Below are positions 27,201-36,304 of a stretch of DNA of 64,000 bases, in pieces. Under the pieces are notes generated by a model. That model saw nothing but the letters and a program-made list of their open reading frames with translations. It had not been told where the DNA came from and ran no database searches. The stretch's first letter is position 1, and each line of letters begins with the position of its first letter. The DNA lies in NCBI GenBank assembly GCA_030159075.1, contig BROG01000127.1, positions 1,179,501-1,243,500 on the forward strand, in the 5' to 3' direction. A program made the translations under genes and the position numbers. This DNA is from Atrina japonica (lineage: Eukaryota; Mollusca; Bivalvia; Pterioida; Pinnidae).

Positions 27201-28385
27201 AGCAGTTTCCCTCATCTATGCATTTTTTTCAAAACTTTCAAATAGTGGTTCCAACCTTTATTTACAGCAAAATATTTCGTACACTTTAATGATGTTAGAT
27301 GCAATTAACTTCGGGCTGCAAAAAGAAATCATATCTTAAAGTTTTATAATGGAAAGTTTTAATTATACAGATATAACAGATACGACTCATTAGTTCCAAA
27401 TACATGTACATGTAAATATTCCTGAAAGATCCCACGCGAATGAACAATATTGAGTAACCGTAATTTACCTGGAAGGAACCATTAAATATATGATGTATGA
27501 ATCTATGTATGTAGATTTGATTATAAGACGCATCGATCGGGGGTATCCGTGGCCGAGTGGTTAAACCACGATGTCTCTCGTCTGCGTCAACATCGTTTCG
27601 ATTCCCGCTGGAACCTAAGCTAATTTTTGGGAGAATGTTTGCCAGTTGACTTGCGGAAGGCCAATAGTCTCTCCCCGGGTACATTGTAAACGAGATTCCC
27701 TCCTCCGTCATTAACAACTGGCCACCAGAATATTATTGATTGGCGTAAAACAACATTCAAAGAAACAAAGTAAAAATCAATCACTAGTTTAAAACATGAA
27801 ACACCCACATCATATGTTGAACCTGTTTAACATTTAGCATGACGCGTTACTGAACAATTTGCAATATACATTGCACTAGTATTTACCATACATAAACTCG
27901 AATATATAATTTCACACATGAAATCTGGTGAAAATGGTTAACACATTTTTTTAAAATTTCTTTGATAAATGTATGGTAAAAGATAAAAGATGTCTTCGTA
28001 CGTTGATGTGCATACCCATTGCTGTATTATTTACAAAAACGTAGATAAAATTGTAAGGTTCTCTTTTTCACAACCCGTTATAGGTCATGTTTAGTCAAAT
28101 ATTAACCAACATCTCTATACACAATAACGTACCAATATTACACGAAATCTATAAAGAAATACCACGAACTGTCTTATTACAGGAATGAGCCCACAGAAAG
28201 CTTGTGAAAGTGCTCTTGCAACCATGACAACCAGAGTTGCTGCATCCGGTGGTGCAGTTTCCGTTAGCAACAAGGGTGAAATTGGAAAACATTTTTCAGC
28301 GGATAGAATGGCGTGGTCTTGGATAAAAGGAAATGAATTACACTATGGACTTAACACTGGGGAAGATTTTATGGAAAAATTGTGA
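14838..28385 (+). CDS. ASRGL1: Isoaspartyl peptidase/L-asparaginase copy B, complete six-exon gene
   Basis: The product hydrolyses asparagine and beta-aspartyl peptides; the precursor cleaves itself to expose a catalytic threonine. Exons: 14838-15030, 15842-15984, 23910-24070, 24565-24692, 26575-26685 and 28183-28385. Together they give 312 codons plus stop, close to the ~308 residues of vertebrate ASRGL1. The ATG at 14838 is chosen because VIVIHGGAW, the family's usual N-terminus, starts six residues later. Visible motifs: IVIHGGAW near residue 7, [18 protein letters not shown] (about 63-80), and the cleavage site [10 protein letters not shown] with the nucleophile Thr at about 173. STGGI, GRVGDSP and STTGHGE follow. 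All introns are GT-AG and phases agree. Intron 2 is 7.9 kb and packed with transposons. No disabling mutation is seen. It is a tandem duplicate of the gene ending at 2706. Confidence 0.93.
15290..15590 (+). repeat. Dispersed ~346-bp repeat, decayed partial unit
   Basis: gaaatccgtctaagagtgac, gatgactatcttagcttt, gataccgaaatccctggt and gtatgtatacccggtat can be aligned with the unit at 222-722. It lies in intron 1 of asparaginase copy B. Confidence 0.55.
15842..15984 (+). CDS. ASRGL1: Asparaginase copy B, exon 2
   Basis: It has 143 nt after acceptor attttag and encodes [20 protein letters not shown] through AVMEQ. Leaves in phase 0 at CAG|gttata, a weaker donor than the others. Confidence 0.9.
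16795..17285 (+). repeat. Dispersed ~346-bp repeat, about 1.4 tandem units
   Basis: ataccaaagt occurs at about 16809 and 17159, a 350-bp period. The blocks are the same as at 222-722, including ccaccagcagtggcaacgac. It lies in intron 2 of asparaginase copy B. Confidence 0.8.
17290..17520 (+). pseudogene. GIY-YIG endonuclease fragment of a Penelope-like element
   Basis: The plus strand reads [20 protein letters not shown] and then [18 protein letters not shown]. This is a C-x2-C ahead of a YYGETG core and an arginine helix, the pattern of Penelope-like GIY-YIG domains. It stops at the start of a long (TA)n run, so only the N-terminal half of the domain is kept. It differs from the GIY-YIG at about 33700, so it belongs to another Penelope-like lineage. 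Confidence 0.65.
17521..17603. repeat. (TA)n microsatellite, ~83 bp
   Basis: A pure TA run directly abuts the GIY-YIG fragment. Poly-Tyr-Ile frames across it are artefacts. Confidence 0.97.
17846..18472 (-). CDS. Unrecognised 208-codon ORF beside the Naiad copy
   Basis: This is an uninterrupted minus-strand frame of ordinary, protein-like composition. It has amphipathic stretches such as [20 protein letters not shown] and a basic tail [17 protein letters not shown] recognise no domain. The frame can be followed upstream past its first ATG to about 18510. Another frame with coding look ([19 protein letters not shown]) precedes it, suggesting a frameshifted older ORF. It lies within intron 2 of asparaginase copy B, opposite to that gene and adjacent to transposon remains. 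I infer a piece of an uncharacterised mobile element rather than a host gene. Confidence 0.4.
   Translation of the reverse strand: MEWMKSVFQKGDIKLIDVLNKYCKQPERSGTNLHMPTDNTYAFSHWEILARIISWLELSKDFINFKETVKFKVTDSHFNLDKLCRKSGYSEIPLSLPEIKQKDNKNKKFERIAEKQLTFGIYPRLAGLEGRETLLRCCRDLEVLMEAKWIVAVGEWDLIHQLRYPVNNIYYKKRSFKNKYKSQTNKHLLIVIHSRGENDTSKIVLESV
18653..20305 (-). mobile_element. Naiad-type Penelope-like retroelement, 5'-truncated
   Basis: The minus strand carries the RT region from [20 protein letters not shown] to the 3' tail, closely similar to the plus-strand element at 33.5-36.5 kb. RT motif A ([11 protein letters not shown]), motif B ([10 protein letters not shown]) and motif C (FRYIDDVLS) are readable but in broken frames. 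There are frameshifts near 19960 and 19630 and in motif B, and a CAG-to-TAG stop just after YSYETDF. After the RT the frame ends at TGT-TGA, and beyond it about 80 codons stay open. The 5' truncation is at about 20305. It lies in intron 2 of asparaginase copy B, in reverse orientation to the gene. Confidence 0.88.
20340..20798 (-). pseudogene. Ty3/Gypsy integrase relic
   Basis: The minus strand reads [20 protein letters not shown], the start of an integrase core, and further on a [15 protein letters not shown] block typical of the end of Gypsy integrases. Frame changes and stops lie between them. It is a continuation of the Gypsy pol pieces at 21005-21285 and 22400-23260. Confidence 0.7.
20799..21004. 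mobile_element. Short unidentified insert between Gypsy RNase H and integrase
   Basis: It starts at cagggtgtttaaaaaacatg, exactly where Gypsy similarity stops, and similarity resumes at about 21005. The start resembles mariner-type ends, but no matching inverted end was found. An internal deletion plus filler is an alternative. Confidence 0.35.
21005..21285 (-). pseudogene. Ty3/Gypsy RNase H relic, downstream half
   Basis: The minus strand reads [32 protein letters not shown] and TWSPFH, followed by a WLLSF block. This is the order of the RNase H domain of Ty3/Gypsy elements, with frameshifts. It is cut at 21286 by a hAT-like insertion. Confidence 0.75.
21286..22398. mobile_element. Non-autonomous hAT-like DNA transposon inside the Gypsy relic
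   Basis: The left end is tagggtgggacgttcaggat and the right end is aaccgaatcgttacacccc. These are imperfect inverted repeats of the 'GGGGTGTAACGATTCGGTT...CGGTTCG' type known from hAT elements. The flanks gttagaag and gttagagg make a 7-of-8 target duplication, as expected for hAT. Gypsy RNase H coding sequence is interrupted at both borders. No transposase is encoded. Confidence 0.75.
22400..23260 (-). pseudogene. Ty3/Gypsy reverse transcriptase relic
   Basis: The minus strand reads [20 protein letters not shown] then DYR and VKDAFP. A frameshift follows, then [20 protein letters not shown] and a TAG in place of Gln in the 'YWQVEV' block. Later come [18 protein letters not shown] and [14 protein letters not shown], the connection to RNase H. 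The YxDD box is missing. It is clearly dead. Confidence 0.85.
23500..23700 (+). pseudogene. Possible C-terminal half of a GIY-YIG domain
   Basis: The plus strand reads [20 protein letters not shown] and further [16 protein letters not shown], reminiscent of the helix and HF block that follow the GIY-YIG core in Penelope-like elements. It stops 40 bp before a (TA)n run. The similarity is short, so this is tentative. Confidence 0.3.
23742..23831. repeat. (TA)n microsatellite, ~90 bp
   Basis: Uninterrupted TA run in intron 2 of asparaginase copy B, 79 bp upstream of exon 3. Confidence 0.97.
23910..24070 (+). CDS. ASRGL1: Asparaginase copy B, exon 3
   Basis: It has 161 nt after acceptor acacattag, entering in phase 0 and leaving in phase 2 (AACAG|gtaata). 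It encodes [19 protein letters not shown] through LFRN, the end of the alpha subunit before the self-cleavage site. Confidence 0.88.
24168..24244. repeat. (TA)n microsatellite, ~77 bp
   Basis: TA run in intron 3 of asparaginase copy B. Confidence 0.97.
24340..24520. mobile_element. MITE copy, 3' part, without microsatellite core
   Basis: ccacactggacctgaccttatttt, gcctgtgtatagc and ttttggtaaacacag, then a tgctccttta end, match the MITE at 8352-8830. The long microsatellite is absent here. It ends 45 bp before exon 4 of asparaginase copy B. Confidence 0.6.
24565..24692 (+). CDS. ASRGL1: Asparaginase copy B, exon 4 with the catalytic threonine
   Basis: It has 128 nt after acceptor tatttag and encodes [19 protein letters not shown] through GRVGDSPII. 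The Asp-Thr pair in HDTVGAV marks the self-processing site and nucleophile. Leaves in phase 1 at G|gtatga. Confidence 0.92.
25386..25570 (-). repeat. tRNA-derived SINE fragment, minus orientation
   Basis: It contains tacgccacactcaacaattt, ggcaaactttctcacaaaaa and gggactcgaac (box B reversed). It is truncated before box A, where a 91-bp tandem repeat begins. Confidence 0.75.
25574..25850. repeat. Tandem repeat, ~91-bp unit, three copies
   Basis: atatgtagcag recurs at about 25581, 25671 and 25762, each followed by agtagcat.atag and acagaactttgcggtaagta. It lies in intron 4 of asparaginase copy B. Confidence 0.85.
25975..26125 (-). mobile_element. Old 3'-tail relic of a Penelope-like element
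   Basis: gggatgggactaggtgtccgg, aaggagtcagc and catgtcacac.cgtcgcaaatg resemble the tail block 'tgggatcaggtgcc..ggaggagtaagc...ggtcacacccgccg' of the Naiad copies. It is highly diverged. Confidence 0.45.
26575..26685 (+). CDS. ASRGL1: Asparaginase copy B, exon 5
   Basis: It has 111 nt after acceptor ttttctag and encodes [19 protein letters not shown] through IEQ. It differs from copy A exon 5 by a few silent changes and one Thr/Ile replacement. Confidence 0.92.
26783..26985 (-). repeat. tRNA-derived SINE, minus orientation
   Basis: It contains cagttatatggtggtggtca, cacaaaaatcagcttt, gggactcgaacctgc and ctctaaccacttggccacgga. The last is the complement of a box A reading tggccaagtggttagag. 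Confidence 0.8.
27538..27765 (+). repeat. tRNA-derived SINE, plus orientation
   Basis: It starts with tatccgtggccgagtggtta (box A), followed by tttcgattcccgctggaacc (box B), and ends with attggcgtaaaacaacattc. It has a tRNA-like head but no tRNA fold or anticodon arm I can support. Intron 5 of asparaginase copy B. Confidence 0.8.
28183..28385 (+). CDS. ASRGL1: Asparaginase copy B, exon 6 (terminal)
   Basis: It has 203 nt including TGA, after acceptor ttattacag. It encodes [20 protein letters not shown] through [12 protein letters not shown]. Confidence 0.93.
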
Positions 28386-28639
28386 TTTATATCGCATAGA
28401 CAAAAAAGACAACACTTCATGTATTATGTAATTACCTTTAGACTGAAATGCAATTTACTCTGGGTATTGAAGTATATCAGTGCTTTTTAAAATTTGTATT
28501 AAAGAAATATATACAGTCCCATGCCAATATTCATTCAACTTATATAATTTTACCATAACTGTCTATGCTTAATCAACTTTTTAAAAAATAATTGACCTGA
28601 CTTATGTATTCAATAAAATACCTTAAACGTCTGTACATT

Positions 28640-29420
28640 TGTGATGAAGTCTATGGACAATCATTCTAAATTGGTTCGGAATGTCCCAGTATCTTTTCAT
28701 GAAAAAAGACAAATTTGCGAAATTTACAGCATCATTTCCTTCCTTGGTCATAGTAAAAGCCCTGTCACACAAGGTTGCGTTCCCGCCAGTTATCACGGCG
28801 TTGTTAAATTTCTGGAATCGCCAAAAAATTCAGAAAAAATGTGCAATGTTATTGGATTTTATATCACAGATTCCTGACGGCGACCGAGACGTTCTACGGA
28901 GCTCCCGCGGCGTGCTAATGCGTTACCACGAGTTCTAATTATCGATTGACTGCGTTCCCGCTGAGTGCTCAGGACATGCTAGAAGTGGTCACTTCGTGTT
29001 CACGACGTGCACAAAGAGCTGACTGCGTGCACAAGACGCTCTTTCCTATTGAGTATAAAGACGAAGAGAATCATGCATCATTCACCAGTTGCTACTTCGC
29101 TCATCATGACAAGAATGCTCATCATTGTGTACTGGCTGACAACGCACTAGCAACACCGTGGAAGCGTTGCCAACAATAATGGATGCAGTAGAATCGCCAT
29201 GGGAGCGCGATAATCGAAGGGTCAGCTCTGTGTGGTCGCTGTATGAACGCAGTAAAATGAATAACAATACGTTTAATTGCTGTAGATGCGCCATTTAAGC
29301 GCAGTAGAGACGCAGTGACATCCGAAAGGACTTCTTCGAGAGGTCTCTGTGCAAGCGCAGTCGACTGCCACTGCGTCAGTCGGTTTGTTTTTTCTTTTGT
29401 TTCGTTACAATACAATATGA
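28640..29420. repeat. CpG-richer block, probably mobile-element derived
   Basis: Between about 28760 and 29350 the sequence is markedly richer in G+C and CpG than its surroundings, with repeated words such as cgcagt, gcgttcccgc and agacgcag. A shorter block of the same character lies at 37680-37840. Several overlapping frames exist on both strands with no family signature. I read it as a non-autonomous DNA element, but no ends were defined. Confidence 0.35.
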
Positions 29421-32400
29421 TTACATTTGGTCTTTTGTAGGATTTTTGTTTGTATAATTAAAATTTCAAAAATCCCTAAAAATTTTATTTTAAGAATTTG
29501 GATTTTTAACTAAAAACCCATCTTCCCAAGTTAATTTGTGACTTCGCGTAGTCGATTTCCGTTGGCCGTTTCACTGAGCCAATCAGAACGCGTCTAATAA
29601 TCGATCAGGCATGGACCACATAATAGAGGGGAAAGTACGTAAACACAGAATAATGACGACTGACTTGGGAAGATGCTAAAACCCTAAATATAAAATCTTT
29701 TATATTTTCAATTTGTTTTACCATCGGTTATACCAACACGTGAAAAAAAAAATCATATCATGCCGTGCTTTCACTTTTTGCATAATCCTTGGAAAATCAA
29801 AACGTGAAAATATAATATCTATCTATAACCAATTTATCAAAAAATGGTTAAAGATATTTTATATTTTTGTTAAATTTCAATTAATTTAAATTCCAAAATA
29901 TTTAGGATTTTAAATTATTTAGAGTTACACTGAACAATGAGGTTTCCCACGACAGTGAAAAATTCCCCAATTTCATTTTTATCATATTACGCGTGTTTCA
30001 AATCACAACATGTTCCTTTCTTTTTACATGTATTTTCGTGGGGTATATCTTGGAAATATGTCAATGTTTTTTCTCTTTATTGAATCAAATAATCACCAAA
30101 GAAACTGCAGCGTTAGTACATATATATATATATATTTATTATTCTGTAGCAAAAAGAAACAAAAACATTTAAATCTAAAGAAACAAAATTTGATTTGAGA
30201 ATTAAAACAATTCCCCCCTTTATTAATATGGAATGCATTTAACTTGCTGCCAACTGTAAAGGAAAACATACAGCATGATCAGTGTTAATATTCACATTCA
30301 AATTGCATTAATATACAATTCAAGAACAATTACAAGAAACAATGTACAACAAAACCACTATTGTCAACCAAGATTCACGCAGAAATGTTCACAAGAATTA
30401 TAGTGAAGTACCCAGTGGACGGTACAGTCATAATTCCACGCCTAAGCAACTAATTCCGCAAGGAGTACGACTACGCGGATTTCGCCCTTAGGTGGAGGTC
30501 TTCCCCGCCCATCTTGCTATTTTTTCCCGAGCGGCAACTGCATGCGTCCATTCCAATATGTTAAATAATAATAATAATAATAAAAACATCAAATATACAA
30601 ATACTCCCCTTTATATGAACTGCTCTTTTATAAACTGCTTCCAACTGCACTGTCTGATTATTTCCCTGTCTAAAGGAAAAACACCTGCTTTGTTTACAAA
30701 TGGGCGCGACATTTTTGGACACCCAAAGTTGTGCGGAGGGTAAAATGAGCCCAGAGATCTGATTGGTCATTAAATCAAAAAATTAGTTTTATTAATAAGT
30801 AATTAGGTGATAAAAACATCATGAATATAGTACTTTGGAAATTATAGGGTTGACGGATGAAAATTGAAAGGGAGGGGTCATATGAGAATAGAACTGCGGA
30901 ATACTACGAGTTGTAAACAAGTGAAAATTTGAAGTAGAAATGCAACGGCAACCTATACTTTTGATTGCATATTTTGTTATCAAAAATATTGATCTTTCAG
31001 CACAGGGTACTTATTTGACCCAGATTTAATAAACATGGGAGTGACAGAGACCTGAAGTTTTGTAAATTAGCATTGAGGCCTATGGGAAAATATTTGGTGG
31101 TGTCTGTCCTATAGAGAAATGCACATTTGACACATGTAGGCTGGATGAAGCCTTAAAATAAGTCATTTCTCTCGTTTTTATCACCTAAGTTGCAATTCAT
31201 TCACTTTTTACTCATACTTTTAAACAGATTTGAGGGTCTCTATGAAATGGGGCACCTGTTGGGGGTCCACAAGGTGCAAATTTAATAGGTGTGCTGCCTC
31301 TACACACATTATTATGCATTTGTTGCATATTGAGATCTCTTAATTTTATCTGTATGTTTTATATTACACCTAGAACTAATATTTTATCATTTATTGGTCA
31401 AAATTCCATCTGTACTTGGAAAATTCAAGTATACCCCACCCTCTCCTACAAACATGCACATGTTCTTTTATAAAAAATCATATAGTTATGGTTATGCATA
31501 GTGACTAATTTTAGCAAAATATTTTGGAAATGATGTTTCTATTGTAAATTTTAACTCATTTGAATTAAAATCAGACCTTTTTGAGGTAAAGACTGGTTGA
31601 TTTTCTTCTTTTGAGGGCAAAATCTACATATTGGACCATGTCATTTTACTCGTGCAGTGTATTTTGTACCTTTAGCTGTATATATGTACTGTATCTGAAG
31701 GGTAAGAACCATCTCATTTTTAAGAAAATTGTATTAAACTGCATTTCAGCATTTAAGTCTCATCAGTAAAATATTTCATCATGCCATATACACTGAAAAC
31801 AGTATAAAAATTAATTTAAATCCCCCCCCCCCCCTGATCTGTACACAAGAATTTCCACATTGTGGTTAGGTCATATTGTGTTAAATTTAAGTAATAGATA
31901 ATTTGTAAGTAAAAAAATTCTGTAGAAATAGGGCGCTTTAACATTTTTTTCATAATCTATCAACATTTTAACCTGTAGAAGGAATATTTCAATTTTCTTA
32001 AATCCAGGAAATATTGTCCAATAAGAGATTTTTATCTAATTATCATACTCAAGTACCTGTAAAGGTAATTATAAAGTATCAATTATTTTTTTTTCTGTAT
32101 TAACTCATCTAATATTCATTCAAGTTGCATGTTTTCATAAGTTTTCTAAATATTCAGTCATGCATTTTTTGTTTGAATCACTTTTTTCAACCCCCCCCCC
32201 CCCCCCCCTTCCAGCAAATGTCACTTAACACTCTCTTGGGGTCATACCAGACAAAAATTAACACCTGATATTGACTTTTACTGGTTTCAAAACTTAGTAT
32301 AATTAAAATTTGACTTAGTTTTTATCTGAAACAGAACTATAAATATGTCATATCCTTTTAAAAGCAATTTGGCTAGCATTTTGCACCATTTAAGTGTCAG

Positions 32401-33380
32401 TCATTTAAAGTCAGACTCAGTTATCTGCCCTCTGTATTTAATTAGTTACATCATGAGACTGTAATTAAGGGATGAAACAAAACATGGACATGTCTGAAAA
32501 TGATTACATAACATATTTTATATAAATGAACACAATAAGTCTATTGAAATGTGTTGTATGTAAGGGTATCCCCTCCCAGAAGTTTTACACTTTTATTAAG
32601 GGTGCACTTCATTCCTTGTCAATAAAAGCAATATGATGATATAAAAAATGACATGGTTTACTTTTAAGTGAGCTTCAGAAATTCGTCTTTACTTCTGGCG
32701 ACTAATTGGTTCCATGCTCATTAAGAAATGATCCAAATTTTAAGTTTTTGTGAAGAAAATGGTATATGTTGTCACTTTTTCCATTATTAAGGGGTACCGT
32801 CTACCCTTATTTGATATCATGGTCAATATTGGTAAATAATGGTATGAAATCATTCAAAATAATGAAGTGTGTATGTGTTACAGACAATTCTGAATGAAAA
32901 TCATGAAAGAAAAACAGACAACTTCTTCATATAATGTATTTATTTGTTAATATCAATGAATGGGATTGAGAGGTAGGGGTGTGACACATTATAGACCGTG
33001 TTTCTCTTCAGGTTGGGTTCCCATCCTCATTATTAAGGGGGCTTGGTGTTCAGTTAATGAGATTTCCAAAAAATGCAAAATGACCATTTTTGGCAATGTT
33101 TTGGATAAATCTATACTTGTGAACAAATGCACACGAACACTGAAAATAATAACGATAATACGGTAAACAAAAATAATCGTCGATGGCCGGATCGTACCTC
33201 TGATTCTTTTCGGCAATATAAACGAAGAAACAACCAAAATTATTACGGTAAAATATGAATCAAGAAATTGTATTGAAATCGGAACATATTTAAAAACATA
33301 ACAAATTTTGAAAAGAAATATAAAATGTTGAATTATAGCATTATTGTCAAATGTGCTTATGCGCCATGTTAGTACCATGC
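29421..33380. other. Gene-free AT-rich stretch
   Basis: No supported coding region. It holds (TA)n at 30118-30136, (AAT)n at about 30564-30581, C-runs at about 31824-31835 and 32191-32208, and otherwise unique-looking AT-rich sequence. attattaaggg occurs at about 32784 and 33030 in unrelated contexts. Confidence 0.5.
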
Positions 33381-33519
33381 TATTAGATGTAAATATGTTA
33401 TGAATAGGTTGGTAATCATCACTTTTATACTTCTTGCAAAGTTTATGAACTTTGACCAGATTTTGATTACATGTTTTAAAATCGTTTTAGCGACCCGTAT
33501 CAAGTAAAGCCCACAGCGA

Positions 33520-35769
33520 GTGGCTTGCTTTTCAACATTCATCTATACCGTGTATATCTCGTGCATTATAAAGATTAGATCGGTCGCAAAACTTTTGTGT
33601 GTATTAAAGTCAGCATTTTACCATTGTTTCAAAACAAAGACCTTTGATCATCTAGACTGCAAATCATCCAACGTTGTTTACGGCATTGAGTGTACCTTGT
33701 GTGGTTTGATTTATGTTGGCGAAACTAAGGGGCCCTTAAATAAAAGAGTATCTGGCCATCGATTCGAAATTAATAATGGGGGCAACCAGATACTCTATCG
33801 ACATTTCAACTCTCCTGACCATTCCATCTTGTCTATGAGAGTGCGTATAATTGAAAAAATATACCACTGGACCAACAATTCCACCTTGAGTACCCCCTTC
33901 CGTAGACAACGTGAAGAATTTTGGATTAAACAACTTGGCACTGCATATCCCTATGGATGTAACGATAATATCCAAAGTGTAGGCAATCTATCAAGCCCAC
34001 TGTGTAATGGTGTTAATGTGATGGAACCTTTTAATTCTAACGTAAGACGTAAACGAAGTCACGGACATCGTTCATACAACCGACCCTACATCCATGATGT
34101 CACTTTTTCATCTCTTTTACCTTACGTTAACAAAAAATTGGATCTTCATCACATCCGCAGCAAACTTTATTCTGTTCCTTTTACAAATCTCAATAAACTT
34201 TTTCAAAAAGCAAGAATGAACCCCTACACGGATTCTTCAACCCCAGAGTACATACTGAACTCCATTATAATGGACATCGCTTATCACAGGCTGTTTAAAC
34301 CTGCACGCGTTACAAACGATGACTATTCTAAACAGAAACGTCTTTTCCTTAAACTTAAATTTACAAATAAAGGCATAGACGCTTTAAACATTGGCAATGT
34401 TCTAAATCACAAAAAAGTTCAGTCCTGTATTCCACCATATTTTAAACTGAAGAGCACGCCTTGCATTTCATATAGCTATACACCTAGCATCGCATCCAAG
34501 CTATTCAATTACAAACAGGTTTTGCAGTGCCTAGACATCAACCATCTTCTACACAACACTGTCACATGTTCATGTGCTTCATCTCCTTTCAAATACAATA
34601 CTATCGGGCATGTCATTACCGGCGACGTTTCTATTGTTGAAAATGAAAGCCTCAAAAATCTTATTTTAAGGGGTCCTAAATACCGGGAAGCCCGTTCCTT
34701 TAATTGGCGTCAGAATTTCAGTTTAGTTATGGATTCTGTCGAAGATTATGCCAGACGATGGGCCAAACATGAAGACGTAGAACCAGACACTTTGTCTGAA
34801 TGGCTGAAAGCCATACGATGGTTGATAAAATCTCGTATTCGAAAACTTAAAGGGACTATGAAAACACGTTATCCCTCTGTATTTAATGATCCAGAAGTAG
34901 TAACTGAACTGGATAGGCTACATGACCAATATGTACTGGTACCAGCAGACAAAGCCTCAAATAATATAGTTTTTATTTGTAAGGCACATTACTATAATTG
35001 TTTATTAGAAGAACTTGGGTTTAATACGAATTCTGAAAATCCTACATACACACGTAGCTCACTTTTAAAGGACGAGAACCTTCAAAATCACGTGTCCGTA
35101 TTACGCTCATTTGATATACCTACAACGGAGACCGATTTCGAGCTACCACATTTATACTGGATACCTAAACTTCATAAAAACCCATATAAGCAAAGATACA
35201 TAGCAGGATCCAGCAAATGTTCTACCAAACCTTTATCTTTACTCCTTACCAAGATATTGACAGCTGTTAAGGAGAAACTTCAAAAATACTGTACAGTTGC
35301 TTATTCCAGAAGCGGTGTAAATCAGATGTGGATACTTAAAAATTCTAGACAGCTTTTGGAAAATTTGAGGGCACGCAGTTTTTCTCGAATTCACAGTATC
35401 AAAACTTATGACTTCTCAACTCTTTACACTACTATTCCACATAAAAAATTAAAAGAAAGACTTTTTAGCATCATAGACAACTGCTTTTTCACTAAAGGTG
35501 GTACCCGAAAATTTAAATATCTAGTGACTGGCTATCAGGATACTTATTTCGTCAAACACCACTCTGATTCTACACATAAGTATACTGAAGTTGATATAAA
35601 AAACATGCTGGAATTTCTAATAGACAATATATTTGTAATGTTCGGAGACGTGGTCTTTCAACAAACTGTCGGCATTCCTATGGGAACCCATTGTGCTCCT
35701 TTATTGGCCGACCTGTTCCTTTATTCATACGAAGCAGACTTCATTCAGAAACTTCTGAATCAAAAATAA
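33520..35769 (+). pseudogene. Naiad ORF: GIY-YIG endonuclease + CxC + reverse transcriptase (main frame)
   Basis: This is a 749-codon frame without internal stops. Residues about 52-140 form the GIY-YIG domain: CTLCGLIYVGETKGPLNKR, GHRFEINNGG and RHFNSPDH. FRRQREEFWIKQLGTAYPYG follows. TCSCAS near residue 350 is the CxC motif of this clade. Then come ADKASNN (about 490), [18 protein letters not shown] motif [12 protein letters not shown] (about 630) and motif B GIPMGTHCAP (about 718). The frame ends at TAA 35767 because of a one-base insertion, before motif C. The protein would copy RNA into DNA at a nicked target. The first codon listed is GTG, so the true N-terminus is uncertain or lost. 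Confidence 0.88.
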
Positions 35770-35794
35770 GAAAAAGTTAGCGTGTCCTTTTAAT

Positions 35795-36304
35795 TTGACA
35801 TTTAGATATATCGACGATGTTTTGTCAATTAATAATGACAATTTTCATACATATGTCAATGCGATATATCCCAGCGAACTAGAAATTAAAGATACAACAG
35901 AATCAAGTACACACACTTCATACTTAGACATTTTACTTAATATAAACACAGACGGGAAATTAGCAACTAAGCTATACGATAAAACGCGACGATTTCGGCT
36001 TTCCCATCGTAAATTTTCCACATTTAAGTAGTAATATCCCTCAGTCACCTGCATATGGAGTTTATATTTCACAAATGATCCGATATGCCAGGGCGTGCAC
36101 AACATATGAAGATTTCATATACAGAGGTAAACTACTCACTGACAAATTATTGACAAAGGGATATCGAAAACTGCGTTTAATGTCAACGTTCCGCAAATTT
36201 TATGGTCGGTATAATATATATAATATATATATATAATAATTGTTTGCGACTACTCTGTTTCACTAAGTGAAATGTTGAGTTGCCTTTTCGTTGGCGGTTG
36301 TTGA
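35795..36304 (+). pseudogene. Naiad ORF continuation: RT motif C and thumb, frameshifted
   Basis: In the +1 frame, [12 protein letters not shown] (motif C, catalytic DD) and the block to LATKLYDK are readable up to about 35985. An extra A in an A-run then shifts the frame again to [32 protein letters not shown] and onward, interrupted by the TA expansion. The RT frame ends at TGT-TGA (36299-36304). Confidence 0.8.
36208..36239. repeat. (TA)-rich expansion inside the Naiad element
   Basis: The other two copies read ggtataatagtcttgtttgc here; this copy has about 20 extra bases of tata/taat. It breaks the RT frame. Confidence 0.85.

Noticed and set aside
27538..27620. tRNA gene
   Set aside because: Box A and box B are present, but the sequence continues into a SINE body and no cloverleaf or anticodon loop could be supported. 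Several diverged copies exist.
28641..29415. Overlapping frames of 70-97 codons on both strands
   Set aside because: Mutually overlapping, no family signature, and located in a CpG-rich repeat-like block.
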